A stretch of DNA of 64,000 bases from Allium sativum (GCA_030737875.1 CM060920.1:481956861-482020860), one strand, 5' to 3'; counted from the stretch's first letter, positions 36,964-50,302 are shown. The notes: generated by a model not told the origin, from the letters alone. A program made the numbers and translations.

Positions 36964-37278
36964 TTATGTTAATAAGTTTAGAAACAATGGTAGTCATTGT
37001 TATTCTTCTTTTACCTTATTCTCATGTTTTGCTACAATACTTCATTTAAAGGTATCTCTTTCATCTTAACTCAGTTTTCTGCAATCCATAGGTCTAAATT
37101 GACTAAAAATCACCACGAATGCTATGACGCTAATCCCGTGGCCAAATTCTGGAAGCTCTTCAAAATTTTCTTTTCCTTAAATGTTTATGTCTGTGCATAT
37201 ATACATATATATACACACACATACACACATATATGCATCATTTAATTATTTAATTGTTATAAAATGCAGGGTGTTACA

Positions 37279-37302
37279 TTCTCTCACCCTTAGGAAATTT
37301 CA
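37279..37302 (-). promoter_or_regulatory. Element C polypurine tract and pre-PPT hairpin
   Basis: On the minus strand a purine tract TAAGGGTGAGAGAA abuts the 3' LTR start. It is preceded by AAATTTCG-GGGA-TGAAATTT (plus 37295-37314), one wobble from a perfect 8-bp stem. It fixes the minus orientation of C. Confidence 0.8.
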
Positions 37303-39459
37303 TCCCCGAAATTTGATAAGGGTAAAAATCAATTAACCCCTCGCATAATATACATCCATCATGTGTGCATCCAATTTTTGCAAACATTGTGCACTTGTGA
37401 AAAGTGAAATACAACAGAGCAATACATGTATGCCTAAGCGGTACCTCCTGTATGTATGAATTTTTTTTAAAAAATCCTTTAACTCATGATGCTTACATCC
37501 TAAATATACTGGCACTTCTACATGAATGCAATATTTTGAAAACCATAAATTATTTTTCATCCAAATTTTCCTACACTCTTACTGATCTAGAGCGTAGTTC
37601 ATCCAATTGTTGCATCCAAAACGCTACCAACCAACTTTATTTTTCGTATTTCGGAATAATCTAATTTTCTAGATTCAATTTCTTAAGTTACAAAAAGGTG
37701 GAAAATGGAAAATTTCACATCTTCAGTTTTTCTTTTTCAACCTTTTTCTTACCGTACTTGGATTTTATGTAACTATTTATGAAGATTCCCTACTTTTCCT
37801 ATCCAAGCACAGCCTACATAAGAAATTTTATTTGTTACAGCTTTTCTTTTTCGTCTTATTTTTATTTTTTTCCATCTTTGCTCAGGATTTTCCATTTCTT
37901 TAACTGTCATGTTTGTTGCTTTACTGAATCTGCTGTTTCCTTTTTAGTTGTACCATTTCTTTTCTAAGCTTGTTTAATTATCTGATCTAAGTTTAATTTC
38001 AAATAAGCCTTCAAATAAAGCAGGAAAAAAGACACTCTACACAGCTACTACTAAGGGCCAAGAATCTGGGGACTATGTCCCCTCTGACAGAAAAGTTCAA
38101 ACCATAGAATCCACCATAGGTTTTAGGTGTTACCCTAACTACCCAACAAGAAAAATAACAGAACTATCCCAACAAAAATGCAATAACGGATTGTACCTCA
38201 AACCTGAAAATTAGCAACATGATCTAAATACTTACTTGCCCTTTTACTATCTAGTAGCTGCCACTAGTCCTAGATGTGTACCAATAATTATTTCAAGCAA
38301 CATCCTAGGATCTTCAATGCTTACGCATTCTACAGGAACTTACTATTACTCCAAGATAATTCTCCCTATTTTCTTCATAGTCTCCAAACTTTTCCCGTCT
38401 TCCCTAGGCACTAATACTTACCTACCCCATACTCTTTAAAACACGGTTTGGCCTTTTCATTTCACTTTTCTTCCGAAAATTAGAAGTGTTAAAATTTTAT
38501 TTTTCCCCATGAAAGCTTACTTTTGCCAAACCATACAACATGTCATTTTATAAAAAATATAAATCAGTTTTTTTCAAGTCACAAAAACTGGAGTAGATAA
38601 GGACAACTATTTCTCAATCGGGTTTATAACTTGTTCTTACCTGTATGGTCGGTACAATTTTTTACTACAAGGTGCAAACATCTACTCTATTCTAAATTTT
38701 TACACTTACTTGTCTACCCAACAAAATTTTCTCTTTTAAAACAATTTATCAAAATTGATTGTCAAAAGAATAGAGACGTCAAAACTTTCTTTATTAAAAA
38801 TTCCTATATGAAATATAACAAGAAAACTAGTGAGCTATACATGCTCTATAATATGCACCTTCAACTGAGAGAATTTTACTTTAGACAAAGTTTTCGCAAG
38901 AAATCACTATTTACAAAATATAGCCCATTTTACTTTAAAACTCGATATGTACGATTTACATATTTTAAACTATAACTTTTAAGATTAAAACTTTAAAACA
39001 TCGTAAACCATTTTCCCGAAACTTTTATAATTTTAAGTTCTAAAAAGTTAACAATGGGGTTAGAATCAAAGCGGGTATCCAATTTTTCTAGGTTTTCCTA
39101 GACACTCCCACAAAGCCAATTCTCTCAACTATATATATTCCTAATCCATTTTTCTCTTTTTAACCTTTTCCAATTTATAAGGTTTTACTGCCATGCCCAC
39201 TAATCCGAAGTACTAACATATGGGATCCTCCTTTCTTTATTCCAAAATATATTGTACACTTTCCCACCCAAATTTCCTAAGAGTCTCAAATTTCCACATT
39301 CATTCCTTTAGTGTACGAAACAGTCATCCCAATTCTTACCATATTATACTCATTCTATTTAGTGGGTTCTTCTATGGATCTAGGTGTGTGTGTGTATATA
39401 TATATATATATGAATACAAATACGTTCACTCACCATTTATACAGGAATCTTAAACCTAA

Positions 39460-39472
39460 GCTCTTATACCCA
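39460..39472 (-). other. Element C primer-binding site, decayed
   Basis: GCTCTTATACCCA on the plus strand is a mutated reverse complement of the tRNA-Met site (GCTCTGATACCA), two bases from the LTR end at 39475. Confidence 0.75.
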
Positions 39473-42391
39473 GATGTAACAACCCGAATTCCGACAAATC
39501 GAACTCTTTTTTTCAAAATTCCAATTTATCAAAACTTGGGTTGGTTTGCTCTGGTACCCTGCAGAAAAGATAGAGACATTAAATATGTCAGAGCTTAGAA
39601 AGTATCTCATAGTGGAATAGATAAAACATAATTTAATCAAAATATAGCCTTACTGTATTAATAATACTAGCTAACTAGCATTCAAAGCTATCATGTCTCT
39701 GACACAAATCTAACATGCGAGTATGTTATGAAGAGGGAATCAGAACACAAGTTCTGGTGACTGAATTTAAACTATACACTTTGGATAATCCTACATATAC
39801 CGTTCAATCACATTTTATTATTTACTAAGTTACTTGGTTAACAGCACTCAAGGCTTACACACACGCCATACCCATTTACTTCCCAGTGGATTAACCTAAT
39901 ACTGCATATATGTAGCTATCCCCAATAATCAGGTACACCCCATGATACCCCACTCGCACGATCTCCGCCGTAATGCCACAGAAATGTGTGTAGTCCTTCA
40001 TCCTATGCCGGAGTGATGCACGGATCTCTATACAATAATATTACGTTCCACATATATCTGTCAATTACTATGCTACGTAAGCGTATGGGCTGCTACCTAC
40101 GATCGAATCAGACTTTATTACAGAGTAATGCCCTCAAGTCTACGATACACCACCCAGAGAAGACATGCATGTATCTAGACTTTTCCTACGTACGTATCGT
40201 CAATTGTAGCTCGATGCCTTAACCGCACGTCCTCAAATGTTCACAAAGTTCCGTGGCAGGACGATACAGGAAACTCGGAACTCGATCGGGAGCTTTTCCA
40301 TATCTGTACAGGACCTCCTTTAAGATCCTAAAATTACAGATATTCCTAGGGTCTGTTTTTCATGGTGGCTATAGCCCCACCTCAGCCCCTCCCTTAACTA
40401 GTAAAGACTACAAGAGCTAAGCGACATGCCCTAACAACAAACAATTTAAACATCCAGTTGGCGTCTCCTATTAACCACCGTACCTCGATAGTGAAAGGTG
40501 AATGATCTATTGGGTTTAGCTCTAGTATTTTTGCATCCCACTGGCTGCCGATGATGGGCATTCAACGATCTACTATCCTTGTTAGTCGTGATCCTCTGCC
40601 TCCCCGTTGAGGTGACCGCCGAATCACCCTATTGTCACCTCGTCACAACATTCTGACTGCAAAGCTACTTTTGCAGTCAAGGCCCACCCACTGGTAGTTA
40701 CGAGAAAAGCTACATTGTTAATACAACCTATTGTTGTTTACTTATTAACTTAGTTCTCTCAACTAAGGTTCACTAATAAGTCTTCTTTCCATTTATTATA
40801 ACCTATGTTATAATTTCCTGTTGTCCCTAGGACAAGCCTAAACATGTTATTCTTATCAACAGATTTCAGATTTCCAAGTTTACTGATTACTTAATTTATA
40901 ATTAAGTACAACTTCTTACATTTCATAAATTTTCCCTCTTTTCTCTACTTATTACAAAAAACTGGTTTCAGGCTTCCCTGTTTACTGATTACTTAATTTA
41001 CAATTAAGTACCACTTGTCTCATTTCACCAGTTATCTCATTTCCTTACTAGTTTATTATAACCTAAGTTATAATCTTCACTTGTCCCTTGGACAAGTCTA
41101 CCTATTATATAACATTCTCGTTAATGTAATTTATTTATAATAGGTTATTATCATTCCCTGCTCATTATGTTTCCTTTACTGTTGTAATTGTCTTTCATTC
41201 CATTCCATTCATTTCCATTAATTACAATTAATGTAATTTATCAATCGTGCCATATACATATATTTATATATATGTTTATGCACTAGACCTCTCACATTAA
41301 TCCTACACTTGTGGATGTTGGATTTGCCGGGAGATTCTGGGAAGACTTCTTCCACAAGTTGACTTAAACTCATGTCTTAGCACCGTTACATGTTTTATTT
41401 ATGCATTAGACCTCTCACATTAAACTAAAAACTTGTGGATGCTGGATTTGCTTGGTTGTTCCAGGCAGACTTCTACCACAAGTTGAGTTTAACCTCGTGT
41501 TTAAGTGCGTTATAGTTTTCTATTTACTGTAAATTTTCTATATAATTTAGGCATGTATATTCTTTCGATTTTCACTGTACTCTATATTTTTCATGTCATC
41601 ATATTATGCCTATTTTATGCTATATGTTCCCTTTAACATATAATCAATCCTGTTCTAACATGTAATCAATTAATCAGATATTTTTTCAAATCTAACAATA
41701 GCATGTGGTTGCCAAATCACATAATTATTCTCAATTTCTACCTTAAATGGTCTAGATACATAAATGTCACAAGTTAACATGGAATTGAAACAACTGTAAT
41801 CGCTATGCATATTTTGGCAAAATTTCCAATCACATTAATATATTGGCATATTAGTATTCCAACATGTCATATTCGTCACTTTGATCCTTTTAAGATATGT
41901 TTAAACATTTCAACATATCATATTTAAACATGTCATAATAACATTTCAATACTTTTAATTATTCTAGCCAATACACATCATACAATAACGGGGAATGATA
42001 AATGATAATATGCAATTATCTGAAATGATATAACTTAAATCCACTCACCTTATTCGCTTTCCAAATCCTGGATCTGGTCCAGATCTAGCATTCCATGGTT
42101 TTCTTCTAATTGGATTCAGAACTTAACAACCATGGATTCATAATTTTTGTTAAAAGAAAAAGGGAAGAAAGAGGAAGAAAATTGAATTGACCAATTCTAG
42201 AAAATTACCTCACTTCGCATTTGATTCTGAACACCTTTTTAATAACATCAATTCTTTTCCTCCAGATCTTGATTTAGAAATTATTCCTAAACTAATAATC
42301 TAATTTTTCTGAAGAGATTTGAGGAGGAGAAAGAATGGCAGAGATTAGACATTGTCTAAGAGAATGTGAGATTTAGGCTAGGCTCTGCTAG

Positions 42392-42404
42392 CATATTTAT
42401 AGGT
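42392..42404 (-). promoter_or_regulatory. TATA box of C 5' LTR
   Basis: CCTATAAATATGC on the minus strand. The left LTR has CCTGTAAATAGTC at the same place. Confidence 0.5.
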
Positions 42405-42984
42405 GTTCAACATCTGATCGTACACACAGCACTGAGTCAGCAACGAACCATGTTAAGAAAACAGTCCAGATTCATAGACGAATCTTGCCAGATACGTGGT
42501 GGGCTCGACCCGTGGGTTGACCCCCCTGTAGGTGGGTCGACCCCTAGGTCGACCCTCCATGGGTCCCACGAGCTATTTTGGCGTAGAAGTTTGAATTTAT
42601 GAATTTGGAATGTTTAAATTTCTGGAATTTATTTGACTGTTATATTCACATGTAAACTTCTTATGCGTATACAATTCTTTTAACGACCATTTTATGTGTA
42701 TATATGTATGCATCATTTTCGGTTCAGTTCCAAAATTCAAATGGTATTGCACCATTATTTGATTCTTTCCATATTTCATCGATTGTAGCCTTATCTTGAA
42801 TTTTATCTCTTGTATATATATATTTCTGTACACACACATATATATATATATTCTCATATGTATATATACATATATTTTCTTTATTTCCATATATGTGCAT
42901 TCTTATCCTTTCAAATTTTGAATTTGTATGCATACATATATTTGTATGTTCTGTTGGCCTTCTCTAAAACAAAGCTAAAAATTA

Positions 42985-43058
42985 TGTCGCCGCTGGGGTT
43001 TGAACCCCCAACCTCTATGCTGCAAATCCAATGCCTTAACCAACTGAACTATGATGTC
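42985..43058 (-). other. tRNA-like segment in C LTR (right copy)
   Basis: Counterpart of 36890-36963, with A box TAGTTCAGTTGG and B box GGTTCAAACCC. Both boxes remain close to the pol III consensus although the LTRs have diverged. Confidence 0.55.
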
Positions 43059-43360
43059 TTTTATTAATAAGTTTAGAAAAAATGTTAGTCATTGTTCTCC
43101 TTATTTTACCTTATTCTTTTGTTTTGCTACAATACTTCATTTAAAGGTATCTGTTTCATCTTAACTCATTTTTCTGCAATGCATAGGTCTAAATTGACCA
43201 AAAAATTGCCACGAACGCAATGACGCTAATCTCGTGGCCAAATTCTAGAAGCTCTTCAAAATTTTCTTTTTCTTAAATGTTTATGTCTGTGCATATATAT
43301 ATATACATACATATATGCGTTATTTATTTATTTAATTGTTATAAAATGCGAGGTGTTGTG

Positions 43361-44880
43361 GAAGCTATAGACTATCGGACATGGATCACACTAAACGTGC
43401 AAACTTGGATCACTGAGCGTGAGAACATTCGGTGAGAGTTTGATGAGGCTAGGATTGTTAAGTGCAGATGACGCTTGACATGTGTTGATGTCAAAAGTTG
43501 GTATTATGACGATCAACCCCCAATGTGCGTTAACCATACACAAAAAATAATAACAGAGATGCGAGAAAAAGTAAATGAATAAGGGAGACACAATATTTTA
43601 TAGTGGTTTAGCTTATAACGATACCTACATCCACTTATAATATTTGTTTATACTGTCGATTATAGGTTATAGTGGTTTTTTAGTGGAAGAAAATAGAGAT
43701 TACACAAAATCCTTGGGTTGTTTGAAGAGTTCGGCTGAATGTTTTCAATATGCTGAGCATAAGTTGAGGATGGAGAATTCAACTGCCTTTACGTTTTCAG
43801 TAATAGTGTATTTATAGGTGAATAAGGTGGGATGAGCCGTATGCCACGTGGTTTTCCTCTTTTTCAGAGTTTAAACACTTGGAGCTCGATCTAATAAAGT
43901 AGTTGCGTGGAAGGACCCTGTCTATTGCTGATGTCCTCGGAAATCATTATCGACGTGGAGCTTGATATCTGGCATATAAAAAGGAGTGCTAGTCAAACTT
44001 ATCCGCTTGATCCGACCTTGGGAATAGGGCTTCGTTTGATAGCTCATAACTTGCTTTGATCTGATATTGTAGGAGATAATTCCACTCAATATTTCTGCAC
44101 CGAGATTCCACATCGACTCAATCTTCTAAGAACCAGGTCAATCGAACTATTGATAATTCGATCGACTAGTTTAATCTTTTCTTTAGTAAGTGCTATCTTT
44201 ACTTTTTATATGGTCTTGGGTTGATCCGAGGTCGGCCGACCTATGGTGATAATTTTCCTTAGAATAGGCCGATATCTGGTGGTTGGCTTCGACTTCGGGT
44301 TGGGACGACTTTCGCCAAAAAGTTGGTCAATACTTTGCCTCTTAGAATGTCGAATAACAGGAATCCATGGTTGCGCAGAATCAAATTAAGGCCAAAAAAC
44401 CAATGATCATTGATTGTATTAAGGTCCGAAAACCAACGACCGCTAAGGATCGAATTAGGACCAGAAAACCAACAATCATTTGAATGATCATATTAAGGTC
44501 AGAAGTTGGTCAGAGCGAGTCGATCTTCGATTGAAGTAGGAGAACCGGGATCCGTCGATTAAATGATACCTGCAAAGATTTGGAGTATGAGCATAAACCA
44601 TGCTCGGTTTATGAAACGGGACATAATCCATATCTGGGGAACGAGTGTAATCCATACTCGGTTTCGCTTGGCAAGACGGTATAGTCTTTTGGTTCCAAGG
44701 TTTTTAAGGTTGAATATTAACCATGTTCATGGAATGATCAGAGGGTTTGAGCACAAGCCATACTCATTATGGGAAAAGGACTTTGTCATGTCTGACATTT
44801 GGAATATTAGTGCTGGTATTAGCTACACATGAAGGACGAGTATAAGCCATGCTCGGTTTGAGAAGTTGGCGGACATAAAC
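43361..44880. repeat. F: unidentified repeat remnant, left part
   Basis: 1.5 kb without a recognisable gene. It starts with the C target duplication gaagc. About 43590-43700 has a TATAGTGGTTT motif twice. About 44380-44500 holds a degenerate 50-bp tandem repeat (GACCAGAAAACCAACAATCATT-like). About 44580-44880 repeats an ATAAACCATGCTCGGTTT motif. It is interrupted at 44880 by D and resumes at 60595. Confidence 0.5.
44876..44880 (+). repeat. Target-site duplication of D (left)
   Basis: TAAAC, repeated at 60590-60594. The CCATGCTCGG repeat series continues directly across the joined flanks. Confidence 0.92.
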
Positions 44881-47800
44881 TGTAGTGTCCCGAAATTCCG
44901 GTCCAATTTGAGCTGACCAAATAAAACAAGTCCAACCCATATTACAATGGAAAACCAGAAAACTAATAAAAAGAAAACAGAGGGTGAGAATAGATATGAT
45001 AGAAACTTAGAATAGAAGAAGAAGAACAACACAACATCAGAGTAACACGAACCTCACAGCGGAACGAATAACATATACTATATAACATTACTTTGAAATA
45101 TAAAGAAGTACTTGAATATACATATCATTTCCAAAGTACAACACTTACAACACAACGGAAATAACCATAGCTATATAATTTTGAAGCCTCCTGCTCCAGC
45201 TCTCCAAATATATCTGTAAATCCCGACTACTTGACTGCCCGTACAAAATTGGGCACGTAAGAGTTTAGGGAAAACAAAACAAAATAAACTCTGGGTCAGT
45301 CATGTGACTGGTGTGAGTAAACTCAAATCATTTGTTTAACTTGAAAGATCCTTTCAAAGAAAGAATAATCGTAAGACCGATCCACACATAAACACATATG
45401 GTTTTTACCTTACGATAACACAAATCATTTGTAAACAATATTATTATTATATTATAATAATGTCTAACACAAGTAATATTAATCTAGTAGAATGCTTGAA
45501 TCTAACGTTCTACATATATAATATACAATCAAAACCACGGGCTCTTATTTGGGGAATGGATTCCAACTATGACAAGGTATGGATCCACCTTCCGCTCAGT
45601 GTACTCTAGAAGCGATACACTAGAGTTCAACAAGAACATCTTGCAACTCGGCCACACATGACCGACCACTCATTTTGCTTGAGTGTATTGAATATATTGT
45701 CACCTCTCTGTTAGTATTCCAACATAACTGTTCCCAGGAGATACAGAATTAAAAGAAGTAACAAATGAATGTTCTCTAGATGATGACAATATACCTTAAT
45801 TGGGTGCGGCCCACTTAGCCAAGCTGCCTGCCCGATTTCTGTCATTTCCTAGTTGATGAGGCTTGAGGTTATAACGTATCTCTATACAGATCACGTCTTC
45901 AATTACTTTGAATGCCGCATCATCATACCCGTCAAATCACAAATTGATTTCCCCAAAAATACCATGGGTATAAGCTAAGAGAAACGAATTCCTCTGCCAC
46001 CAACGTAAATACGTTTGAAACGATCAACTTACACGATCTACCAGATTACTTTGTCAGACATTCGTCCATTCAAGTTGTCCTGGGACTGGACAAACCGAAG
46101 GCACTATTCCGTACATCCATCCTAGGCAATCTCTACTTAGGATTTATACAACAGCCCTTGCACTTTACTCTGTCTTCAATATATCTTTGGCATATATGAT
46201 TCCGCAACGCTTATGCCAATACGGAGTGGTTCTTTGGATAAGAATCCAACCGGTCTCCCCATATTAACAACGTAAAATGGTAAAAACTTTGATAGTCGGT
46301 GATTTAACTATCAAATGAAAACATGTGTACAAACAACGATATTACTTCCAAATGGAAATTTTATCGATCAATCATCAATCAACATCTATTCATTTCCCCA
46401 TTTCTCGTTTCCATATAGTCATAAAATCCTTATTTTCTAATTTTAGAAAATGTGCGTTATTAACTTTGGAGAACGTTTCCATTTTTGATTCATGCATCAC
46501 TATCTTTTCACATATATCAGTCTCTAACTGTAAACTAGTAAGAGAACAACCCTCTACGTATTAACCCCGAAGGCCAAAACCAACATCAGATCGACACCCA
46601 GAAAGCCATTCAACTCAACTAATTTCCAGTCAGTTCTAATTTCGGTAATTCCATTTAAATTCCTAATTCAATCCCTTATATCCTTTATAATATTTTATTT
46701 GCAAAATATTTACTTTAAAACAATATCATGTTACACCCGTGTTCGAAGCACGGGTCTAAACCTTCCTAATGTAAAATTCTCTTTTTATAAACTCTATTCA
46801 TTTTCCCAACATTTCCCTTTTTTAGTTCCATTTACTCTCTAAATCAATATTCCTTTTATAATTCTATTCTTTTATAAATATTCCCTTTTATAAAAATTGT
46901 ATTTGTTTTTCCCAATATATATTCCTTTTATCTTATCTTATTTATTTAACAAATAAATATTCCTTTATCTTATTCTATTTATTTAGCAAATAAATACTTC
47001 CTTTATCTTATTCTATTTGTTCAACAAATAAATATTTCTTTTATAAAATCCTATTGATGTTATAAATATTTTCTTTTCAAAATACACCTTGAAAATCCCC
47101 TTTTCTACATCCATGTATTTCTTACGGTATTTAAAATACCAAAATAACAATGATCGATATCATTCAACATACATAATCAACACAGATTATATATCACATC
47201 ATATATTACAATATATGAAAAACAGTAAAATAAATGTTGAGGAATCCAGTAGGATCCCTCCAACTTGTTTCCCTACATCACAGATGTTAAACAATATAAT
47301 TAACATCAACTTCATTTCAATATGAAATGTTCTGATAAACAGAATCAATATTTGATTAACGATTTATATATATATATATATCATTATCTATATTTCCAAC
47401 CAATACATAAGCAATTCAACCAAAGAGTTAACACACAACAATCAACAGATAATTATCAGTTCTAAAATATGTTATAAAAATATAACTGATCAGAGTTAGT
47501 GAGTTTTACTCACTTTGGCAGTTCATTGTTAAAGAATGATAAACTGTTGTTTGATTCGAATCAAACAATTTATTTCACCATAAATTCAAATGAGCCCTAA
47601 TCCACACCCAGTCAGTTCCAATGTGTAGTCACCGTCTATACAATCCTAACGGATCCGACCGTTCGAAATTATGACCATGTATGAGCGAGATACAATAATT
47701 ATAAGTTCCACACATTATTTAGTTTAATTAAAGAAAACAATTCATTTACATTTGGGCTTTGACCTTTATTCTTCTTCGGCCCATCTTCATAAGTGAAATA

Positions 47801-48082
47801 CCAAGCCCATTTCCAAACTCCTTCTTCCTCCAGAAACTAACGAACCCGACTCCATCGAAACACAGCGAGATCGAAATCTCCAACCCATCTTCCTTCTTTG
47901 TTGATGCACTAAACCCAAAATCAATAACACCGTTGTTCACCTCATCCAAGTCCCCTTCAACTCATACCATTTTCGTTCACCTCGCCCTCAAATGCTCCGT
48001 CACGACATCGAGACCATTCCGCAAGTAACAGTAGCAGTTCAACATCATTTTGCGTGGAATTTCTAAAAACTCCTCACATACC
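44881..48082 (-). repeat. D solo LTR, 3' part
   Basis: On the minus strand this is the 3' 3.2 kb. The A-like block is at about plus 45233-45320. The rest is AT-rich, with 40-bp pseudo-tandem TATTCCTTTTAT-type units near 46850-47060. No gene is recognised. Confidence 0.75.
48078..48082 (+). repeat. Target-site duplication of E (left)
   Basis: ATACC, repeated at 59206-59210. Confidence 0.95.
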
Positions 48083-48359
48083 TGTAACACCCCGTAATTC
48101 TGTAACGCTAAGATTCACAAATCAAGGCAGAATTAAAAGTTAAAATCAAAATCAAGGGAAACAGGCTGCGCCATTGTGTTCGACTCGGAATTCTGCATGA
48201 AAACGAGTCCGAGTTTGCGTAAATCGGAGTCCGTATGAGGGAGATATGGCCTCCGTAAGTTTCAGAATTCAGTTTAAAATTCGAACAGACAGAAAACAAA
48301 TTCAAATTTCAAAAAATCGGGTCGGATTGGAAAGGGCGGGAATTTTCCAGCCCAAGACA

Positions 48360-48449
48360 CCCAGGTCGACTGGGTAGTCGACCTGGGCTACCCAGGTCGA
48401 CTGGGTAGTCGACCTGGGGTACCCAGGTCGACTACATAGTCGACCTGGG
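48360..48449. repeat. Three tandem palindromes upstream of E TATA box
   Basis: CCCAGGTCGACT and AGTCGACCTGGG form perfect 12-bp stems with 4-nt loops (GGGT, GGGT, ACAT) at 48360-48387, 48391-48418 and 48422-48449. The 3' LTR has two units (about 54791-54850). Confidence 0.9.
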
Positions 48450-48546
48450 GGTCGCCCCCCCTCCCCCCCGTTTTTCCAGCTTTCTGCACCTAGTTCGTTC
48501 CGATGTATTTAGTCACGTTTTCTGCCTAGGTTCGTCCGCCTAACAC

Positions 48547-48554
48547 TATATAAA
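48547..48554 (+). promoter_or_regulatory. TATA box of E 5' LTR
   Basis: TATATAAA, with a pyrimidine-rich likely start region about 25-30 bp downstream. It is conserved in the 3' LTR at 54949-54956. Confidence 0.65.
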
Positions 48555-49027
48555 CAACCCTGATCTTCTTCTCTATTCACAATTCTTTTCTACCCTTATG
48601 CTGCAAAGATAATCGGCAAACATGGCTTCTTCTCCTCCTCTTAATTAAATAATAAATAGAATAATATATATATAAAATAAATCAAGACGAGGAGATGCTG
48701 CTAAAAGAATTTCAAGAAGAGGTTCAAGTCAGGCTAGGATTTCAAGTGAAGAATCAAAGGCTAGCTCAAACGGTTTCGAGCAACGTCGCACGAATCATAG
48801 CAACGCCATCTTTCTGTTCTGATCTAATATCTGTAAGTCAGTTATTTCTAGATTTGAACGTTTTTCTCTGTTCGTGACATGAAATTAAAGGAATAAAAGA
48901 ATATGCCAATTCTCTCTCTCTCTCTCTATTCGAATCAGTGCCTATACTCTTGAACCTAATTAAGAACTATTATGATTCGAGGACAAATAAGACCGTGACT
49001 ATGAAACTATGGACCTTAAAACCATAT

Positions 49028-49104
49028 GCCTATGACTATGAACATTGCCTATGACTATGGACATTGCCTATGACTATGAACATTGCCTATGACTATGACT
49101 ATGA
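49028..49104 (+). repeat. 19-bp tandem repeat in E LTR
   Basis: About four units of CCTATGACTATGAACATTG, trailing into GACTATGACTATGA. Also present in the 3' LTR near 55430-55510. Confidence 0.85.
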
Positions 49105-50302
49105 CTATGAGGATTATTTCCTTGACTAAACCTATGACTTTGATTAGAAAACATACACTATTGCCTATGACATAACAAGGACATCTGTGATTAAACACCT
49201 ATGATTCATGACTAGGAAAGTGTTGCTTAAGTTCTGTGATTATGAGATTGGGTCTAAACCCGATTATTTATTCTGCATGTCCTTGGTTTTCTTTTGTTTT
49301 AGACCATGGGAATTTACCTATTAAGTTAGGTCTACCCATGTTCTTGAACCTGCGTCTCTATTCTGCCTATCCTTGGTTTTAGACCTTGGGAATTTACCTA
49401 TTAAGTTAGGTCTACCCATGTTCTTGAACCTACGTCGTTATTCAAACCTTTTATGCCAGTTATTATGTCCATCCTTTTTCATAGCATCTTTGGTTCATTC
49501 CCTAATTTCTACGAGTCTAGATTTATCCATAATCTAGATTGAATTGCAATTATATGAACGGTGGGAATACGATTTGGGCATAACGTGAAATGTACTAAAA
49601 CATAGTTGTAAAACATGGAATTTGTCATAAATTGGGAACATGTATTATGGCATGTTCATAGAAATGCAAATTGGATAAATTTGACATGAATTATAAGATG
49701 TGTAATTTGAATCTAGTATTGACGTGTAAATCTAGCATTTACATGAATAAAGAACTAGAGTAATAAGTCTAGTTTGACGTGAATTAGAATGTTAAATCAG
49801 GATTGGATTAGCTAATTTGGCGTAATAAGTATATTGGTATAAAATTTGAGGTTGGCCATAATTGGGAATAACCGTCAGGTTTAGCAAAATCATGGTTAGT
49901 GACACTTAATTGGTATAGTTTACATATCAAAAAGCATAAATATGATATAGGGAGGGGGGGGGGAAGGGGCATAAGAATAAATGTTGACAACTTACATTAA
50001 AAGAGTAATTAGGAAATAAGTAAATTAGGAATAATTTACTTATAGGATTTGGCCTAAATGAGGAAATGTAAATTTAGACAAATTAAAGGTTTATTAACGA
50101 CATCTCTTTTAATGACACACCAGAAAGTTCTAGGGTGACAGAGAGGATAGTGTCTAGGCTTGCGTTTGGAAAATACAAGTTTCCTGCTCTCCCTGGCTAT
50201 CCCTAACTTATCCGACGAACGGGATGGTTACTTTCAAAACTTGATTTGAAAATAAATTGAAACCCTTTGAACTTAGAAAACACGAATATGCCTAACCCGA
50301 GG

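Larger units (their letters stand above)
34207..37278 (-). repeat. Element C left (3') LTR, inner segment
   Basis: It continues the C LTR after the TTCCA duplication and matches 40303-43360 with frequent mismatches. It includes two stem-loop modules (about 35201-35302 and 35325-35430), GGTCGACC palindromes (36420-36465), a mutated TATA box (minus strand, 36312-36323) and a tRNA-like segment (36890-36963). It ends GGGTGTTACA at 37278. Confidence 0.88.
37279..39474 (-). other. Element C internal region, no gene recognised
   Basis: 2196 bp of AT-rich sequence. Open frames up to 114 codons show no gag, protease, polymerase or integrase motifs. Only the terminal signals are recognised. It may be a decayed or originally non-coding interior. 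Confidence 0.7.
21924..43360 (-). mobile_element. Element C: old non-autonomous LTR retrotransposon, minus strand
   Basis: Two diverged LTR copies (21924-22724 plus 34207-37278, 3873 bp; 39475-43360, 3886 bp) flank 2196 bp. Orientation is minus: the purine tract and hairpin abut the left LTR at 37279 and a decayed tRNA-Met primer site abuts the right LTR before 39475. LTR ends on the minus strand are TGTAACACCC and GGGTTGTTACA; the outermost copies have mutated termini. The flanks are gaagt and gaagc, a decayed 5-bp duplication. LTR divergence is visibly the highest of the intact pairs. Element T is inserted in the left LTR. No gene is recognised in the interior. Confidence 0.88.
39475..43360 (-). 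repeat. Element C right (5') LTR
   Basis: Uninterrupted 3886-bp copy. It shows the empty T target site at about 40296-40300, stem-loop modules at 41277-41509, a plausible TATA box on the minus strand (CCTATAAATATGC, plus 42392-42404), GGTCGACC palindromes upstream of it and a tRNA-like segment at 42985-43058. Its outer end reads GGTGTTGTG, mutated from GGTGTTACA. Confidence 0.9.

Noticed and set aside
48360..48449. CRISPR-like array
   Set aside because: The regular palindromes have no unique spacers of the right length and lie inside a plant LTR.
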